Positions 10,456 to 22,300 of a stretch of 64,000 bases of DNA are shown piece by piece. The notes under the pieces are model-generated. The model did no database searches. It was given only the letters and a program-made list of their open reading frames with translations, and was not told the DNA's origin. This stretch comes from Isoetes taiwanensis (Eukaryota > Streptophyta > Lycopodiopsida > Isoetales > Isoetaceae). The stretch spans positions 8,871,798 to 8,935,797 of the forward strand of contig JAJEKV010000053.1 in assembly GCA_021234155.1 (NCBI GenBank), in the 5' to 3' direction. How positions within the stretch are numbered: position 1 is the stretch's first letter; each line of letters starts with the position of its first letter. The position numbers and the translations under genes were made by a program.

Positions 10456-12328
10456 TTACAAAGGGGACTGAACATTCTATACACAATGAGCTGAAAGGAT
10501 ATGATACAGATGAAAATGATGAACATGATATGGAACATGAAACTGTGGATGACAGAATTAAAGCCAATGATCAGGAAGAAGCACAACCAGAAAATGATGC
10601 AATTAAAGTACTAAAGAAAAAAGAAAAACTGAAGGGGAAAGACTCAAGGAAGAGGCTCAGATTGATCCTAGTGCATATGGAAGAATGCCAGATGGTAGAA
10701 GTGTCAGGGTTCAGTCAAAAAGGGAAAATATTGAACAAGTGTTAATGGTTTTAGAAACAGGAGTACCAGAAGATTTTGATGATGCAATTAAAGACCTAGA
10801 CAGCCAAAGATGGAAGCAAGCAATGAATGATGAAATAGATTCATTTAAAAGGACTGAGACTTATCAAATTGTAGAAAGACCAAAAAATAAAAATGTGGTG
10901 GGAAATAAATGGGTATACAAGTTAAAAATAGGGGCAGATGGGAACCCCAAACATAAAGCTCATCTTGTGGCACAGGGCTTTACTCAAAAAAGAGGAATTG
11001 ACTATGATGAAACTTATTCACCTGTTGTGAAGATGACAAGCATTAGAATGATCATTTCTATGGCAAATGCATTAGATTATGAGCTACATCACATGGATGT
11101 AAACACTGCATTCTTGAATGCAAAGTTAGATGAAGAAATATACATGGAACAACCTCCAGGTTATGAGCAAGGGGAAAATAAAGTATGGAGATTAAACAGG
11201 GCAGTATATGGATTAAAACAATCACCTAGGGAATGGTATAAATGCATGGATTCTTTCTTGATGGATCAGGGATTCAGAAAACTTGATCATGATGGGAATG
11301 TCTATATTTTTGAGGAACACGGAAAGCATTGTATAATAGGATTGTATGTAGATGATTGTGTGATGGCAGGACAGAATTTGACTATCTTAAACCATTGCAA
11401 AGATGTGCTGAAAAAGAGGTTTATGATGACAGATCTGGGAGAACTAAAGAAGTTTCTTGGTATTGAGGTCACACGTGACAGGAAAAACAGAAAAATATAT
11501 CTATCTCAGAGGAAATACATAGAGACAGTACTAGAGAAATTTAATATGGAGGATTGCAATATTGTTAAGGCACCAATCTTACCAGGTTGCGAAATATCAA
11601 AAGAAATGTGTCCACAAACTGAAAAGGAAGTAAAGGAAATGGAGAAGGTTCCATACAGGCCACTAATTGGAAGTTTGCTATACATTTCAAACAACACTAG
11701 ACCAGATATCAGCTATATAGTCAATGTTTTGAGTAGGTATAATCATGATCCAGGGAAACAGCATTGGTTAGCAGCTAAGAAAGTACTCAGATATCTAAAG
11801 GGGACAAAAGATATTGGAATAGAATATTCTACAGACAATTTGAATTTAATAGGTTATTGTGATACTGACTGGTGTGGTGATCCTGATGAAAGAAGATCAA
11901 CTTCTGGATATTTTCTCATGTTAGGAGGAGGACCTATAAGCTGGAGAAGTAAAAAACAATCCTCCATAGCGTTATCCACAGCTGAAGCAGAGTATACATC
12001 ATCAACATTGGCAGCCAAGGAAATTGTATGGACAAGGAGAATGTTAGAAGAATTAGGAATAAAAGAAAGGGACAGTACCATACTTCATTGTGACAGTCAA
12101 AGTTGCATCTCTATGGCTAAAAATCCAGTCATGCATGAAAGGACGAAACATATTGAGATGAAAATGCATTTCATCAGAGAAATGGTGAATAAAGGTATAA
12201 TTCAACTGGAGCATATCAAATCAGATGAACAGCTAGCAGATATTCTGACTAAAGTATTGAGCAGTCATAGGTTCAATCTTTTAGCAAAGAAAATAAGTTG
12301 CAGGCAGGTTACAAGTTGTTACAGTTGA
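10233..12328 (+). pseudogene. Copia pol C-terminal part: integrase tail, reverse transcriptase, RNase H
   Basis: A first open segment (to 10745) carries the integrase tail and an acidic linker. A second frame from about 10685 reads the full copia RT: RWKQAMNDEIDSF, NKWVYKLK, DVNTAFLNAKLDEEIYMEQP, LKQSPREWY, then the catalytic LYVDDCVMAG. RNase H follows with IGYCDTDWCGD, STAEAEYTSSTLAAKEIVW and HCDSQSCISMAKNP, ending ADILTK. The RT and RNase H signatures look intact. The change of frame near 10690-10745 and the upstream inversion break the polyprotein. Confidence 0.95.
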
Positions 12329-12402
12329 GTTGACAATGAAAATTGTTGGCAGATAATTCAATGACAGGAAGCATAGGACATCACAGGAGTAATTATTATG
12401 AG

Positions 12403-12414
12403 GTGAAAGGGGAA
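12403..12414 (+). promoter_or_regulatory. Copia polypurine tract
   Basis: GTGAAAGGGGAA directly precedes the 3' LTR, the expected plus-strand primer. Confidence 0.9.
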
Positions 12415-13036
12415 TGTAAGAAAACATAGTTTCTTTATTCACCTCATAATAAGAGTCAGTGAAGATTTGCAGCATACAAACTGTACAATTGTATAAAGAT
12501 CTTAGGGTTGTTCAGATGATACACATATTGAAGATTTTTGGGAAGACACATGATTGGTAAGATAGGTTCAAAGGGGAAGTCACAACCTCAATGTTTAATA
12601 TGTTATCATACCTAGGTTTTTCAATGGTTGCTAAATGGTTCAACCATTGTTAATATTCTCAAAGGAGATATGACGTGTTAAAATGTAAAATTAGAAATAT
12701 AGATTTGGAGGGAATGCTCGATCGAATTTGGGATAAATAGAAGATGTACAGAACGATGTAATATACAGTTGAGATAGTTGAAAAACTTGAACACTTGTCT
12801 TCAAAGGTAAAATATGCTCGAGGTTTTGTAACTTAATAGACTTCATGATCAAGTGAGAAAAGTGATTATCTGTGGTTGATTCACTAATATTACAATGGTT
12901 AAATGTGATATATGATTTGCTTCTATTCAAGCCTTAAGTGCTAAGTGATGGGAATGATTATTGTCTTTGAGTATCTAGAGGATTATTTGTGCTAATGCAT
13001 ATATGATAGTTGCATTGAGTCATTAAGATTCTAACA
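12415..13036 (+). repeat. Copia 3' LTR
   Basis: 622 bp, matching the 5' LTR with about three substitutions; followed by the target duplication GAAGC at 13037-13041. Confidence 0.97.
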
Positions 13037-13041
13037 GAAGC

Positions 13042-15180
13042 TACACATGAATATTCATCAAATGAGTATTTCATGGTACTTCCACAAAAAAAAAAACCTT
13101 CCGCTGGCCAAATATTCCAAAAAGAAAAGAGAAAATTACCTAAATGCCCTTATAGTATGTTTGTATGTTACCACAATGCTCTCGATATTAAGATTAATTC
13201 TGAACATGTCCCTAGTCAATGAAATACAACAATAGCTTATTTAACGTATTTACTAAAATGTCCTCCTTGGATTTACTAAAATGCCCTCCTTGGATTTTAA
13301 TGTATTTACTAAAATGCAGATTTGCTTCTCCTTTGCTTCCAAACTTCCTCGCCAAAGTCAAAATTGATTCAAAATGGTATTAATTCGGATTCTGGAGCTG
13401 CATTTTGTGAGTGCAAAATTTCCTTGCTGCATTTCTCATTACCCAGATAATTCTTGCTATCTATTCAATGCTGGGCCTTGTAGAGCCAGCTCATTTCTTC
13501 TGGGCATGTAGTTTTTGAGCAGATGCTTCTTTGTGCCTTTAGCTTTCAAAGAGTCCCCACACAATGCTCAGCAGCTTACAAGTTAAGCCAAGCCACATTG
13601 ACAACTCTGTCTGACAGGCATGCTATTGAAATGCTTGTTAATTATTCAGAGCATGAATCTACAAGTTGGAGCTCACAGTATTTCAAAATGAGCAAAAAAT
13701 CCCCTTCTCTATTTTTCTTGATTTAATCACTAATCCCCAATTCGTGCAATGGTTCTTTCAAGATTTCTTCGAGCAAACAAATTTGAGCAAGCAGGGGAAG
13801 CTAGTTCGAGCAAACACATTCAAGCGAACATGTCCGGCAGTGCTTCAAAGAGCAAATGCAGGTCCGGCAGCAGGTCTTCAAACGTATTTCAATTTTTTTT
13901 CTCAATAATAATATAGCCAAAGCACAGGAAGCCATAATTATAGCCATAGCCACGACAATTCGTGAATTTCTTATGGCCCAGCTTTGCCCCTTTTGCAGAT
14001 ATATTTCAGTCTCCTAATGTCCTCAGAAGTCATTGACAGGGGAAACCCATTACAGACCAATTTCTTACTGGCCGTTCTGCCATTGCGATATATGCAATAG
14101 AAAAGGGATTCATCATGCTACACCACGACCTGTAAAAGAAAACACTGTCACTTATGCTAAAACCATTCCTAATGCAAGGTTTTTCCACTCAAGAACATGC
14201 AATAGAACTAGGGCTACGATTTTTCTGTCCAAGAACTTGCAAAAAAACTGGAGCATCCATTTTTCTCTTCAAAAACATGCAAAAGGAGTAGACCATTGAT
14301 TTAACAAGCAAAAGAACTAAAGCATTTTACAAAAGTAAAAGAAAGGACGTTTCTAGAACTGTGATTTTGCTATTTAAAAATATACAGAAATAGCTACAAG
14401 CTTTTTCCTGGACAAGGAAGCAAGCAAATAAGCTTGTGGTCCTGGTGCGAAAATGGGATTTATATGTGCAAAGGATTTATGAAGCAAAGGACTAAAATTC
14501 AGATCTGTAAATCAGTTTTTAAATGTCTGATTTATGATCCTTCTTAAAGGATCTCTAAGGACACAACTATTTCATGAAGTTACAGAGATTAAATGTAGTA
14601 GCTCTTTTCCATTTATGCTTTAAATGAAATGTTAGTTATAATAATCAAACAGAAGTTCTTATATATCTTAAGCTTAGATGGATAGTCCATATGCAACTTG
14701 CAGCTATCCATAGTTCCAAGTAGTCTCTTATCCATAGTTCCAAGTAGTCTCTTAAATGCAGAGAAGCGGTTTGTGTTGCATAAAGCATGGCAGGTGTAAA
14801 CACACTTAGCTACAATTGGCTTGTGAATTAATCTAGGTAGACGTTTGCCTAGGTTTAGATTTAAGTTTCAAACTTATTTATGGCCCTAAATATTGATTCA
14901 TATCTCTATATTTGCCTCTATGACTAACTGAGAGTAAAAATGTTGCATTGGGTGAAGAGCTATACATTGGAGAAACTTGCGTCCCTTTAAAAAAAACTTT
15001 TTCACATATGTTCTTATTTTAATAAAAACCCCAATTTAATGGTTTTAAGCTCCTCTGTCCGTCTTCTTGCCTTTAGGACTCTTCATTTTGAGAATCCAAA
15101 TTTAGAATGAAGTGATTTTCTTATTGCAATCCTTTGTTACATGCACCATATTGATTTTAGAAAACCATGCATGGTTGCTG
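13042..15180. other. AT-rich host DNA without a recognisable gene
   Basis: Only short unsupported frames are seen. Small tandem duplications occur at about 13253-13300 (TTTACTAAAATG units) and at 14703-14753 (a 26-bp TCCATAGTTCCAAGTAGTCT unit twice). Confidence 0.5.
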
Positions 15181-15183
15181 TTT

Positions 15184-15290
15184 CACAGCTGCTTGTTTGA
15201 TCTTCTCAGCAGAGCAGAAAGAGTTGGTCAGGCCCAGGATTTTGTTGCTAGAATTCTGCAACCTAATCTAGTGGAACTATATTCTAAATG
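15184..15290 (+). pseudogene. Possible pentatricopeptide repeat (PPR) gene fragment
   Basis: The translation HSCLFDLLSRAERVGQAQDF resembles the end of the PPR array in plant PLS-type proteins, where a HYxCMVDLLGRAGRLxEAxxFI pattern is usual; a proline follows at the expected distance (LQPNLVELYSKC). The frame is short and nothing before or after extends the match. It would be a remnant of an organelle RNA-processing gene. Short length makes this tentative. Confidence 0.4.
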
Positions 15291-15935
15291 CATGCTAAAT
15301 CATCATATCATAACTTATGGAAGAAATATCACGATTGTACAGTTTTTTAGAACTTATTGTTATATGAATTACATGGTCAAATTTCATAGTAGGCTTGGTG
15401 TTATGTGATGATTTCTGCTTATGCATGTGAAGTAACATAAACCTTCATCCATTAAGCCTGCATGGCAGTGTGCAAATAGAATAGACTCCACACTAGTCTT
15501 TTTTACAACAGCCACAAGAACCACCTGACTATTTGGTCCATGTTTTCCTGCACAAGCAGCATGCTAGATATTAGGTGTCCAAAGACAGAATAGAGTTATC
15601 TCTTGTTTCAATAGGAACCATTGTTAACCTGACACAATAGATCAGCAGCAACATCAACAGGGTTGCCATGTTTAACAGCAATTACCAGCACCTCTGAAAG
15701 ACCAGCTGGTATGTGTATTGAAATCATGGCTTCATTGTTCTGATAACACAATCCAAAAGAGAAATCAACTTAGAGACCTCAAAAAGATTAAAATATCTCC
15801 TTGGCCTCCATCAACGCCAATGCATATTTCTGAATACAGTGACATCCCATTGAGAGATCCATAACTAACAAGAGCAAGGAGAAGAAGATGTCATATGCCA
15901 AGTTTGCAGATTTTTTTCTTGGAAATCTGCTGAAT

Positions 15936-16398
15936 GCTTAAAAGATACGGTTGAGTTTCTGGCCAGCCTTGGCTTGGATCATAATTCAGGAAGCTTTTTG
16001 ACGGCATTAATCATGGCCTGTGCATTAAGTATGGAAACTTTGAAGAGCAGATTCAAATACTTGCTGAGTTTAGATCTACCAGAAAAGGAGATATATTGCA
16101 TGGTCCAGCTTCAGCCTAGGATTTTGGCAAGAGCGATCAAGTTGAGACAACAATAACTTATGCACTAAAAACTTTCAAATATCCTCTGGATGAAATTTAG
16201 AAGACTCCATTCTATCTCCTTTGCAGCTTGGAGAAGAGGATCAAGCCAAGATATAGGGTTTTGACGTTCCTGGAAGATAAGGAAATTATAAAAAGGAAAT
16301 TTGCTTTAGGCACTATAGTGGGGATGTCTGGTCCGGCATTTGTATCTAGGTTTGTGGGGAAACAAGAACGTGAATACACATACCGTAAAGATCACTAA
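15936..16398 (+). pseudogene. mTERF-domain gene remnant
   Basis: mTERF proteins are helical-repeat proteins that act on organelle nucleic acids in plants. The first part (15936-16156) reads VEFLASLGL, then LKSRFKYLLSLDLPEKEI and MVQLQPRILA, the repeated mTERF helix pattern. A second part (about 16185-16398), in another frame, reads SLEKRIKPRYRVLTFLEDKE, a hallmark of the mTERF C-terminal region, followed by IIKRKFALGTIVGMS and FVSRFVG. Between them are a stop after LRQQ and an in-frame TAG near 16199. This is a broken copy. Confidence 0.75.
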
Positions 16399-17019
16399 AC
16401 GGACCTTCAAAAGCTTATGCCATCTTTCCTCATAGATTTTTCTGCCCTGCCACTGATCTGCTTAACGTCATCTGCCTGCAGGCCCAACATCGCCGATGCC
16501 TTACACCAAATGCTACATCTGGGGACATGGAATCAAATTGTATCTACCTGCAGATCCAACGTAGCATCACCAGGCAAAACATGAATGCAAAAGAAAACCT
16601 TAAATGTAAACAACCGTCGAACCTCTGCTTCAAGGCATCCCAGAGCCAGCATGGCCTAGTTCTGGATCAGAAGCCGCCCACTCGATTTTTGCACTGAATC
16701 TTAGTTCATGCACTGTAATCTTCTTTCTCGTTCCTGCATATCTGCCCTTTCTTGCTTAAGCCATCTGCTTTCTAACACAACCCATAAAAAACTATGAATG
16801 CAGTGCTGCAGCGGTAGGATGCATGCTGGTTTGCCTGTTCTAAACAGGGGCGACTGGGTCGATCAGCAACAGGGGAAACCATGGCCGGAAACCCATATGA
16901 GCGAGGGTTTGCCCCCCTAGGGGCAACCCAAAAACCTTTGGTAAAATGTCGTCCTTTTTGTCCTTTGGGTAAAGGCACCTAAAGGAACAACTAACAACTA
17001 CAAATACCGCAATTCCACA
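16399..17019. other. Sequence upstream of the aspartic protease gene
   Basis: No gene is seen. A G/C-rich patch at 16845-16935 (GGGTTTGCCCCCCTAGGGGC) interrupts AT-rich DNA and may be a transposon end or promoter-proximal sequence; nothing decisive. Confidence 0.3.
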
Positions 17020-18250
17020 ATGTCTACGTCTCTAACGTTAACATGGAGGATCCTATTGCTCGTACTAGGCCTAGTCTCAGTCTCAGTCCCGCAAACGCAT
17101 GCAGCAGATCAAATTAGAATGAATATAACTCATGTACACAAGGGTCTGCCAACATCTGAGAAATTGCATCGAGGGGCTGAAAGCAGCCAGAAAAGGAGTG
17201 CATATTGGCAAGCTAGACACAATGGTCGCAACCCCCTTACGAGCACACAATCTGGGTATATGATGGACTTATGGATGGGCACTCCAGCAAAGCGTTTTAG
17301 GGTACAAATGGACACCGGAAGCGACCAAGTTTGGTTAAAGTGTGGCCCTTGCTCTGAATGCTCTCAAAATGAAGGAAGTTGTGCTCCATGTCCCGAAAAT
17401 GTTTTGTATCCATGGCAGTCTAGTTCATTTTCCACCCTTGGATGTAATCCCTATTATGGTTGTGGCCCTTTGTCTGGTGCTTCTTGTGCCCCTCGTCCCA
17501 ATCCTTTCCTTAGAAATCGTCCTGAATATTCTTGTTCCTATGTCTATCAATATTTTGATACGAGTTACACTAAGGGGGTGTACGCAACAGAAGCCACCGG
17601 CCAGGATAACTTTTGGTTGTTCTAATACTCTTGTTGGCCGTTTTGATGGTGACGGTATTGCCGGACTAAATTCAGGACCTCTTTCTCTTATCTCTCAGTT
17701 GCCCATTGATGGAGTATTCTCCTACTGCCTCGCACCTTATGGCCAAGATGCTGATAGCGCCCTCTTCTTTGGCGCCCCTCCCCCAAATCCTTTGGCCACT
17801 TCTACACCCATCCTTGGCAAAGGAATCTACTATGTCCATCTTCACAGCGTCAGTGTAGGAAATCACGTAATTGTAAACCGCAATCAACCATATTTAGATC
17901 TCAACTCTCATGGTACAATGATTGATTCTGGTACTACGCTCACCATCCTCGAGGAAGGTGTATTCAATGATGTAGCACGTGCATTCGTCAATGCAATGCC
18001 ATACGTGCCTCAAGTTCATGTACCTGGCCACGATCTCTGCTTTGATGTTTCACATGCACCTAACGTGCAGGTTCCTCCACTCACTTTCCACTTCGAGGGG
18101 GCTTCGTTCAGTCCTCCAGTTTCAAATTACGGGGCATGGTCAATCCCAATGTCATGTGCTTGTTCACCCCTTATTCCAAGATCTGGACCGTACATAGCGA
18201 TCCTCGTTTGTGGGGTATGCATGTACATGTTTTTGTATACTGTATATTAA
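17020..18250 (+). pseudogene. Nepenthesin-like A1 aspartic protease, frameshifted
   Basis: Pepsin-fold proteases of this plant type are secreted or vacuolar. The ATG at 17020 opens a signal peptide (ILLLVLGLVSVSV core, about residues 11-24). The first catalytic motif is MDTGSDQVWLKC (about residue 96), followed by the cysteine-rich nepenthesin insert. The second lobe is in another frame from about 17600: ITFGCSNTLVGRFDG, GLNSGPLSLISQLP, FSYCL, then the second catalytic motif MIDSGTTLTIL. A further shift near 18135 is needed to reach NPNVMCL. About 15 residues usually found around TETFTF are missing at the first shift. The C-terminal IIGN-QQN part is absent here, but two copies lie at 21.3 and 23.5 kb. 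Confidence 0.85.
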
Positions 18251-18750
18251 AGTTTGCAAAATACTATAAAATTTGAGAGAATGTACTTAATAGTGTTAAT
18301 TTTATACATGTATTGTAAATATATTTTTAGGGCTCTCGCTGCCCTACGTAACCCCCCGTGTGAATATGCACCCAAACCAAAGGGGGTTTAAGGGGGAATT
18401 TTATAACTAAGCGTGGAATGCAATGGTTTGTATTAATTAATGTTAACGATAGTTATGTGTTGGTAGTTATACTAAAAAAAAAATTTGGCCCTTCGGGCCC
18501 TAACAAAAGAAAACAAAACCAAATAAACAAACAAGCAATTTATAACAGTACAACATATACATAGTCCAAACTCCCTTGAGTGAATATCTAGCATCTAAAC
18601 CAAAAAGAAAGTCATATAATCATTGTTTATTGTTATATATTGTTATATGTTTGTGAGATCTGTGAAGAACAAAAAGCTTACGGCCTATAAAAATCATAAA
18701 AACAATGCAAATGAAAACGTGTACACAAACTAGCACAAGGGGTTTTGATG
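18251..18750. other. AT-rich DNA, nothing recognised
   Basis: A GGCCCTTCGGGCC palindrome lies near 18487-18499 after a poly(A) run. No gene is supported. Confidence 0.3.
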
Positions 18751-19900
18751 GGATCAAATGGGAATTTCTAGCATAAAAACAGGGACACACTCTAATATAC
18801 TCCAACACAACAAGAACATGTACCTCTCACAAATAAGTTCCGCAAATGACTTTATTGCCATGTTGCTCCATACATCAAGTACATCCCTTAAAACGAATCT
18901 CAACTTCTGATAACTGTGAACAGTCCCCAGAAAACCACCATTTGCAGACGTATTTATAGAGCAATTCACATCCAACAGTTGTTGAAAAACCACCATTTGC
19001 AGACGTATTTATAGAGCAATTCACATCCAACAGTTGTTGAAAGATGTGCTCATCAACATCATGTTGATTCACATCCAACAGTTGTTGAAAGATGTGCTCA
19101 TCAACATCATGTTGTCCAACGACATGAGATCTCTCTAGTACCTTATATGCCAATGCAGCAAAAGATGAAAGAAATGAACTCTAGACAGGCATCTTATGGG
19201 ACATCTTTACAAGTCCTAGTGCTTTTGCCAAATCAGCAAGCAGCCACCTGGGAATTGCATCAAAATACCCAAAATACAGAAGCATAGATGCTAACAGGGA
19301 CACCACCCTTTCCACTAAACTTAATCTACCAGAGGTGTCCAGCGAATGGAAAACCATAAATAGCACTTCCATTTGAAACCATGATGGTGAGATTATGTGC
19401 GAACTTGTCTCATTCAACTTAGCAACTTTAGCAGATCTATTGGCTAGAGAACTGAGAAAACCTCTCCAGAGATCAAATACTAACGGATCATTTGATATCT
19501 GATGGTTGGAACGATCTATTAAAATCTTTGCTACGAATACCAAAGTGCTTTCCAAAAGTCCATACGGCATTTCACCTCCCTTTAATATTTGGTTACATAT
19601 GTGGATCTCCAAACTATCTAAGAGAATACCCCGAACAACCAATGCATCCAAAATCTCAAAAGAAAGCTTCTGAAACTGCTGCAGTAAATCAGAGCCAACT
19701 GATATGGAGTGCCAAAAGAGTACACATTTGGCTCTCGAATTGAAGGACTTGGAAGTTTTACATGAGCCCCTGTTCCATAAGAACTCACATCCATTCCCTG
19801 CTTCATTAAAAGTGCATGGGTCAGCAAGCAGCCACCTGGGAATTGCATCAAAATACAGAAGCATATATTTCAAGGACAAGATAAGCCGAGAAGTATGCAA
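18750..19900 (-). pseudogene. Unidentified minus-strand gene or gene fragment with internal duplications
   Basis: The longest frame (19900 to 19181, about 239 codons) is rich in hydrophobic helices (FEILDALVVRGILLDSLEIH, LLESTLVFVAKILIDRS, SLVERVVSLLASMLLYF), as in helical-repeat (ARM/HEAT-like) proteins, but I do not recognise the family. The motif DAIPRWLLAD occurs twice because a DNA segment is duplicated (19225-19285 and 19820-19866). Further along the same strand, frames around 18755-19150 contain a repeated VDEHIFQQLLDVN segment. Whether these are exons of one gene or debris is not decidable from sequence alone. Confidence 0.4.
18930..19118. repeat. Two nested tandem duplications
   Basis: A unit of about 54 bp (ACCACCATTTGCAGACGTAT, then CACATCCAACAGTTGTTGAA) occurs twice, then a unit of about 46 bp (AGATGTGCTCATCAACATCA, then CACATCCAACAGTTGTTG) occurs twice. 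CACATCCAACAGTTGTTG is shared by all units. Confidence 0.9.
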
Positions 19901-20433
19901 CCTTCGCGAATCGCTTGATAAAATCGGAAGGCGACCCGGAAGGAAACTGTAACTTGATAAACTGAAAATACGATAGTCGGACTTAACCCATCTTGATTGC
20001 TATATACTGAAAGAAGAATTGAAATCTAAATATGGGGGGCACAAATTACCTCAAACTGCTCCCCGGCGTCCCCTCTCCATTTCTCACCGGTGTTCTTGCA
20101 ATAATGGACAAAGCATGAAGGCGAGTCTGAAGCTCGTCTTGCAGCAGATCATACACAAGCATGTTGATGTGAAACATCCTCCACTTCTAATACTATTGGC
20201 TCCAACTCTTCCTCCATCTTCCTTAATATCCTATCTCTCCTTGACAAAGACGGTTTTGAAAGGTCAGAAACATCTGCTTTGCACTTCCCATTTTACGTTT
20301 TCGGTGTTGCCAATGCGAATTACCTCCGGACTTCGACCTCACCTTGAAAATTACGTTTCTTTCCCTCCACACTCTCTTGATGAGACACACTTGCCGGTTT
20401 GACTCTCCATATAGAGTTGCAAGGTCTTTTATA

Positions 20434-20988
20434 TCAATTTAAACATATTAAAAACCCATTACTTCTAGGCGATTGTAAGGCTTTGTTTTAGGTCCTAGCA
20501 TCCCGAATAAAATCTGGACCTAATCTCAAAATATCTCTGACATTCGACCCGGATAAACCCTCTATCAATAAGGCTGCAAGTCCTTTAGTCAAGACAGTCG
20601 AGATCGACCTCTAAAAATAGCCGACCTTCTCCGTCCAACCAGGCCCGAACCCAAATCTGTGAAACGCATCCCTCCACCTTGTTTTCCTTGGTTTTGAACT
20701 CCTCTGATAGTGGGTTCAGCTTCTCAGCATAATGAATCAACTGGTATTTGGCACGGGGCTCCGGAACCGCTTCAAAAAGCTTAACGATTTCCAAAAGCCT
20801 AAAGGAATATTAAGACCTTCATGTGCAGTTTCCTTTGCTATAGCGGAGGGGCTGTCATTTAAGGAAAATGTAGAGGAGAGCTTATGAGAAGGAGAGGAGA
20901 TGCGAAGGTCGGCTATGGCGGAACGGGACAGGCGGATCCGGCAGCTCCCAAGCCTAACCCTCCAGAGTCTAAAAATGAACAGATCCAT
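20434..20988 (-). pseudogene. SufE-like cysteine desulfurase activator, frameshifted
   Basis: SufE accepts sulfur from SufS/NFS2 for iron-sulfur cluster assembly in plastids. From an ATG at 20988 a basic, serine-rich leader fits a transit peptide. The SufE domain follows: IVKLFEAVPEPRAKYQLIHY, LNPLSEEFKTKENKVEGC and VSQIWV. The sulfur-accepting cysteine in the GCVSQ motif is kept. A frameshift near 20590 leads into LTKGLAALLIEGLSG and ILRLGPDFI, then an in-frame stop, then a segment like the conserved C-terminus (LQSPRSNGFLICLN). An earlier frameshift lies near 20790 between leader and domain. The order and spacing of the whole domain are preserved, so this is a decayed copy. No BolA domain follows. 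Confidence 0.85.
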
Positions 20989-21111
20989 AGGCTTGATTAG
21001 AGGATATAAAGGAAATGGATGCAAGTGGTATACGAGGCAAATGAAGAAATCAAGAATCGATGTTTCAAGTGGGCTTGGATCGGACAAGATCTGCGAAACA
21101 AGTTAACAAGT

Positions 21112-21175
21112 TGAACCCTAAGAAAACCCTAAAAAAAACCTGAACCCTAAGAAAACCCTAAAAAAACCCTAAAAA
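21112..21175. promoter_or_regulatory. Cluster of CCCTAA motifs (telo-box-like)
   Basis: Five AACCCTAA/AAACCCTAAA motifs occur within about 60 bp. Single telo boxes are common in promoters of plant housekeeping genes; this cluster lies about 125 bp upstream of the SufE-like start on the strand that gene reads from. It could also be a short interstitial telomere-like repeat. Confidence 0.6.
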
Positions 21176-21337
21176 TAATGGGAGGATATCCACCACAGGA
21201 TTTGCCCCCTTCTCTAAAATCAACGGCTAACAAAAGGGTGCACTCTAGAAATACTATTTAGTACACTTTGATGAATACGGCCACCAAATCATATGAAAAC
21301 CTTAGAGAAAACAGTACAAAAACAGAAAAAAAAAACC

Positions 21338-21483
21338 CTGTTATAATGCTAGATATTCTACAAGAAGGCGATCTTAGTCCAGTCGGCATCATTGGAAACA
21401 TAATGCAGCAGAATCATCTTGTTACCTACGATACAAAGGCAATGAAGATCTCTTTTGTACCAGCAGATTGTAGCAACTACTAA
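21338..21483 (+). pseudogene. Detached 3' end of the aspartic protease gene, copy 1
   Basis: The frame reads ILQEGDLSPVGIIGNIMQQN, then HLVTYDTKAMKISFVPADC and a stop at 21481. This is the C-terminal signature of plant A1 proteases (IIGN...QQN...YD...FxPADC), missing from the truncated gene at 17.0-18.25 kb. It is either the last exon, separated by about 3 kb, or a duplicated piece. Copy 2 lies at 23517. Confidence 0.75.
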
Positions 21484-21951
21484 GAGAACATGCCTGCATA
21501 GATCCAGCTTGTATTCTATTAAGTAGAAGATTGGGGGAGATTATGTTACAAAATGGTCATTACATTTAGAAGGTTTCAAAGACTTTGGATATTTCTATCT
21601 ACTAGTTGCTAATACATTCCTTTAATATCATTCGCTCAAGGATTACTTGCGTGCATTACGTTAGCCACAAGTTCCACAAATTCTCTCGTCATCTAGAAGA
21701 CTAAAGACCATGTGCATTCCTACGCACTAATAAATTCCAATGTCATTCAGTAGTTGGAATAATTGTCAACATTTTATTTACAATATACATAGCTAGTGAA
21801 ACTTAACACGTCATTATCCTCCTTTGGTTTTGGAACAACTTGAAGTGATATGTCCCATTTGAGAAGAATTGTCTTTGCTATGATATATCATTTTTTGCAT
21901 TTTATCTCTATTGAAACAGTATTATCCATCCACCTATCTATCTATATTTAA
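21355..21951 (+). repeat. Duplicated segment, copy 1
   Basis: Aligns with 23559-24152 along about 600 bp with scattered substitutions. Both start with the aspartic protease 3' end and run through shared AT-rich sequence ending in a CTATCTATCTATATT tract. Confidence 0.85.
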
Positions 21952-22040
21952 GGGTAATCGGCTAACTAGGATGATCGGGTTGTTTATTGAATGAATCAAT
22001 TGGCTTTTATGGTTTTTCCACGATGCCGAAACTGTACCGT

Positions 22041-22300
22041 GGATTCTTGAATCTGAGCTTCACAATATTTTTTGCTAGATATCTCAAAATAACTTGCTAG
22101 CATCCTAGATAAATATAAGCATCGACTATGAACACATTACCGCTGGAGATTCAAAGCCATTGGATATTACAGTTGCAGAATGCCCTAGGTTGGCAATTAA
22201 GGAGAACTAGAAACATGAGGTAGCGAATTGAGGGATATTATTTACAAAGCTAGCTAGTTATTGTCATTACATTTAGAATATTTCAAGGACCGTAGTTGTT
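22041..22300 (+). repeat. Dispersed repeat, copy 1
   Basis: Matches 39935-40190 almost throughout (TTGAATCTGAGCTTCACAAT, TAGCATCCTA, GAACACATTACCGCTGGA, then AACATGAGGTAGCGAATTGA). The last part (TTACATTTAGAA-TTTCA) is also seen at 21560 and 23761. Confidence 0.85.

Larger units (their letters stand above)
7231..13036 (+). mobile_element. Ty1/copia LTR retrotransposon with an inverted internal block
   Basis: The element has two 622-bp LTRs starting TG and ending CA, a 5-bp target duplication GAAGC, a tRNA-Met primer site and a polypurine tract. The LTRs differ at only about three positions by eye (for example ACGTAG against ACATAG at the start), so the insertion is young. The coding order is broken: gag-N and RT-RNase H read on the plus strand, while the zinc knuckles, protease and integrase read on the minus strand between 223-bp inverted repeats. 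It cannot make a normal polyprotein. Confidence 0.97.

Noticed and set aside
21112-21175. Telomere or chromosome-fusion scar
   Set aside because: Only five imperfect CCCTAA motifs over 60 bp; promoter telo boxes explain it as well.
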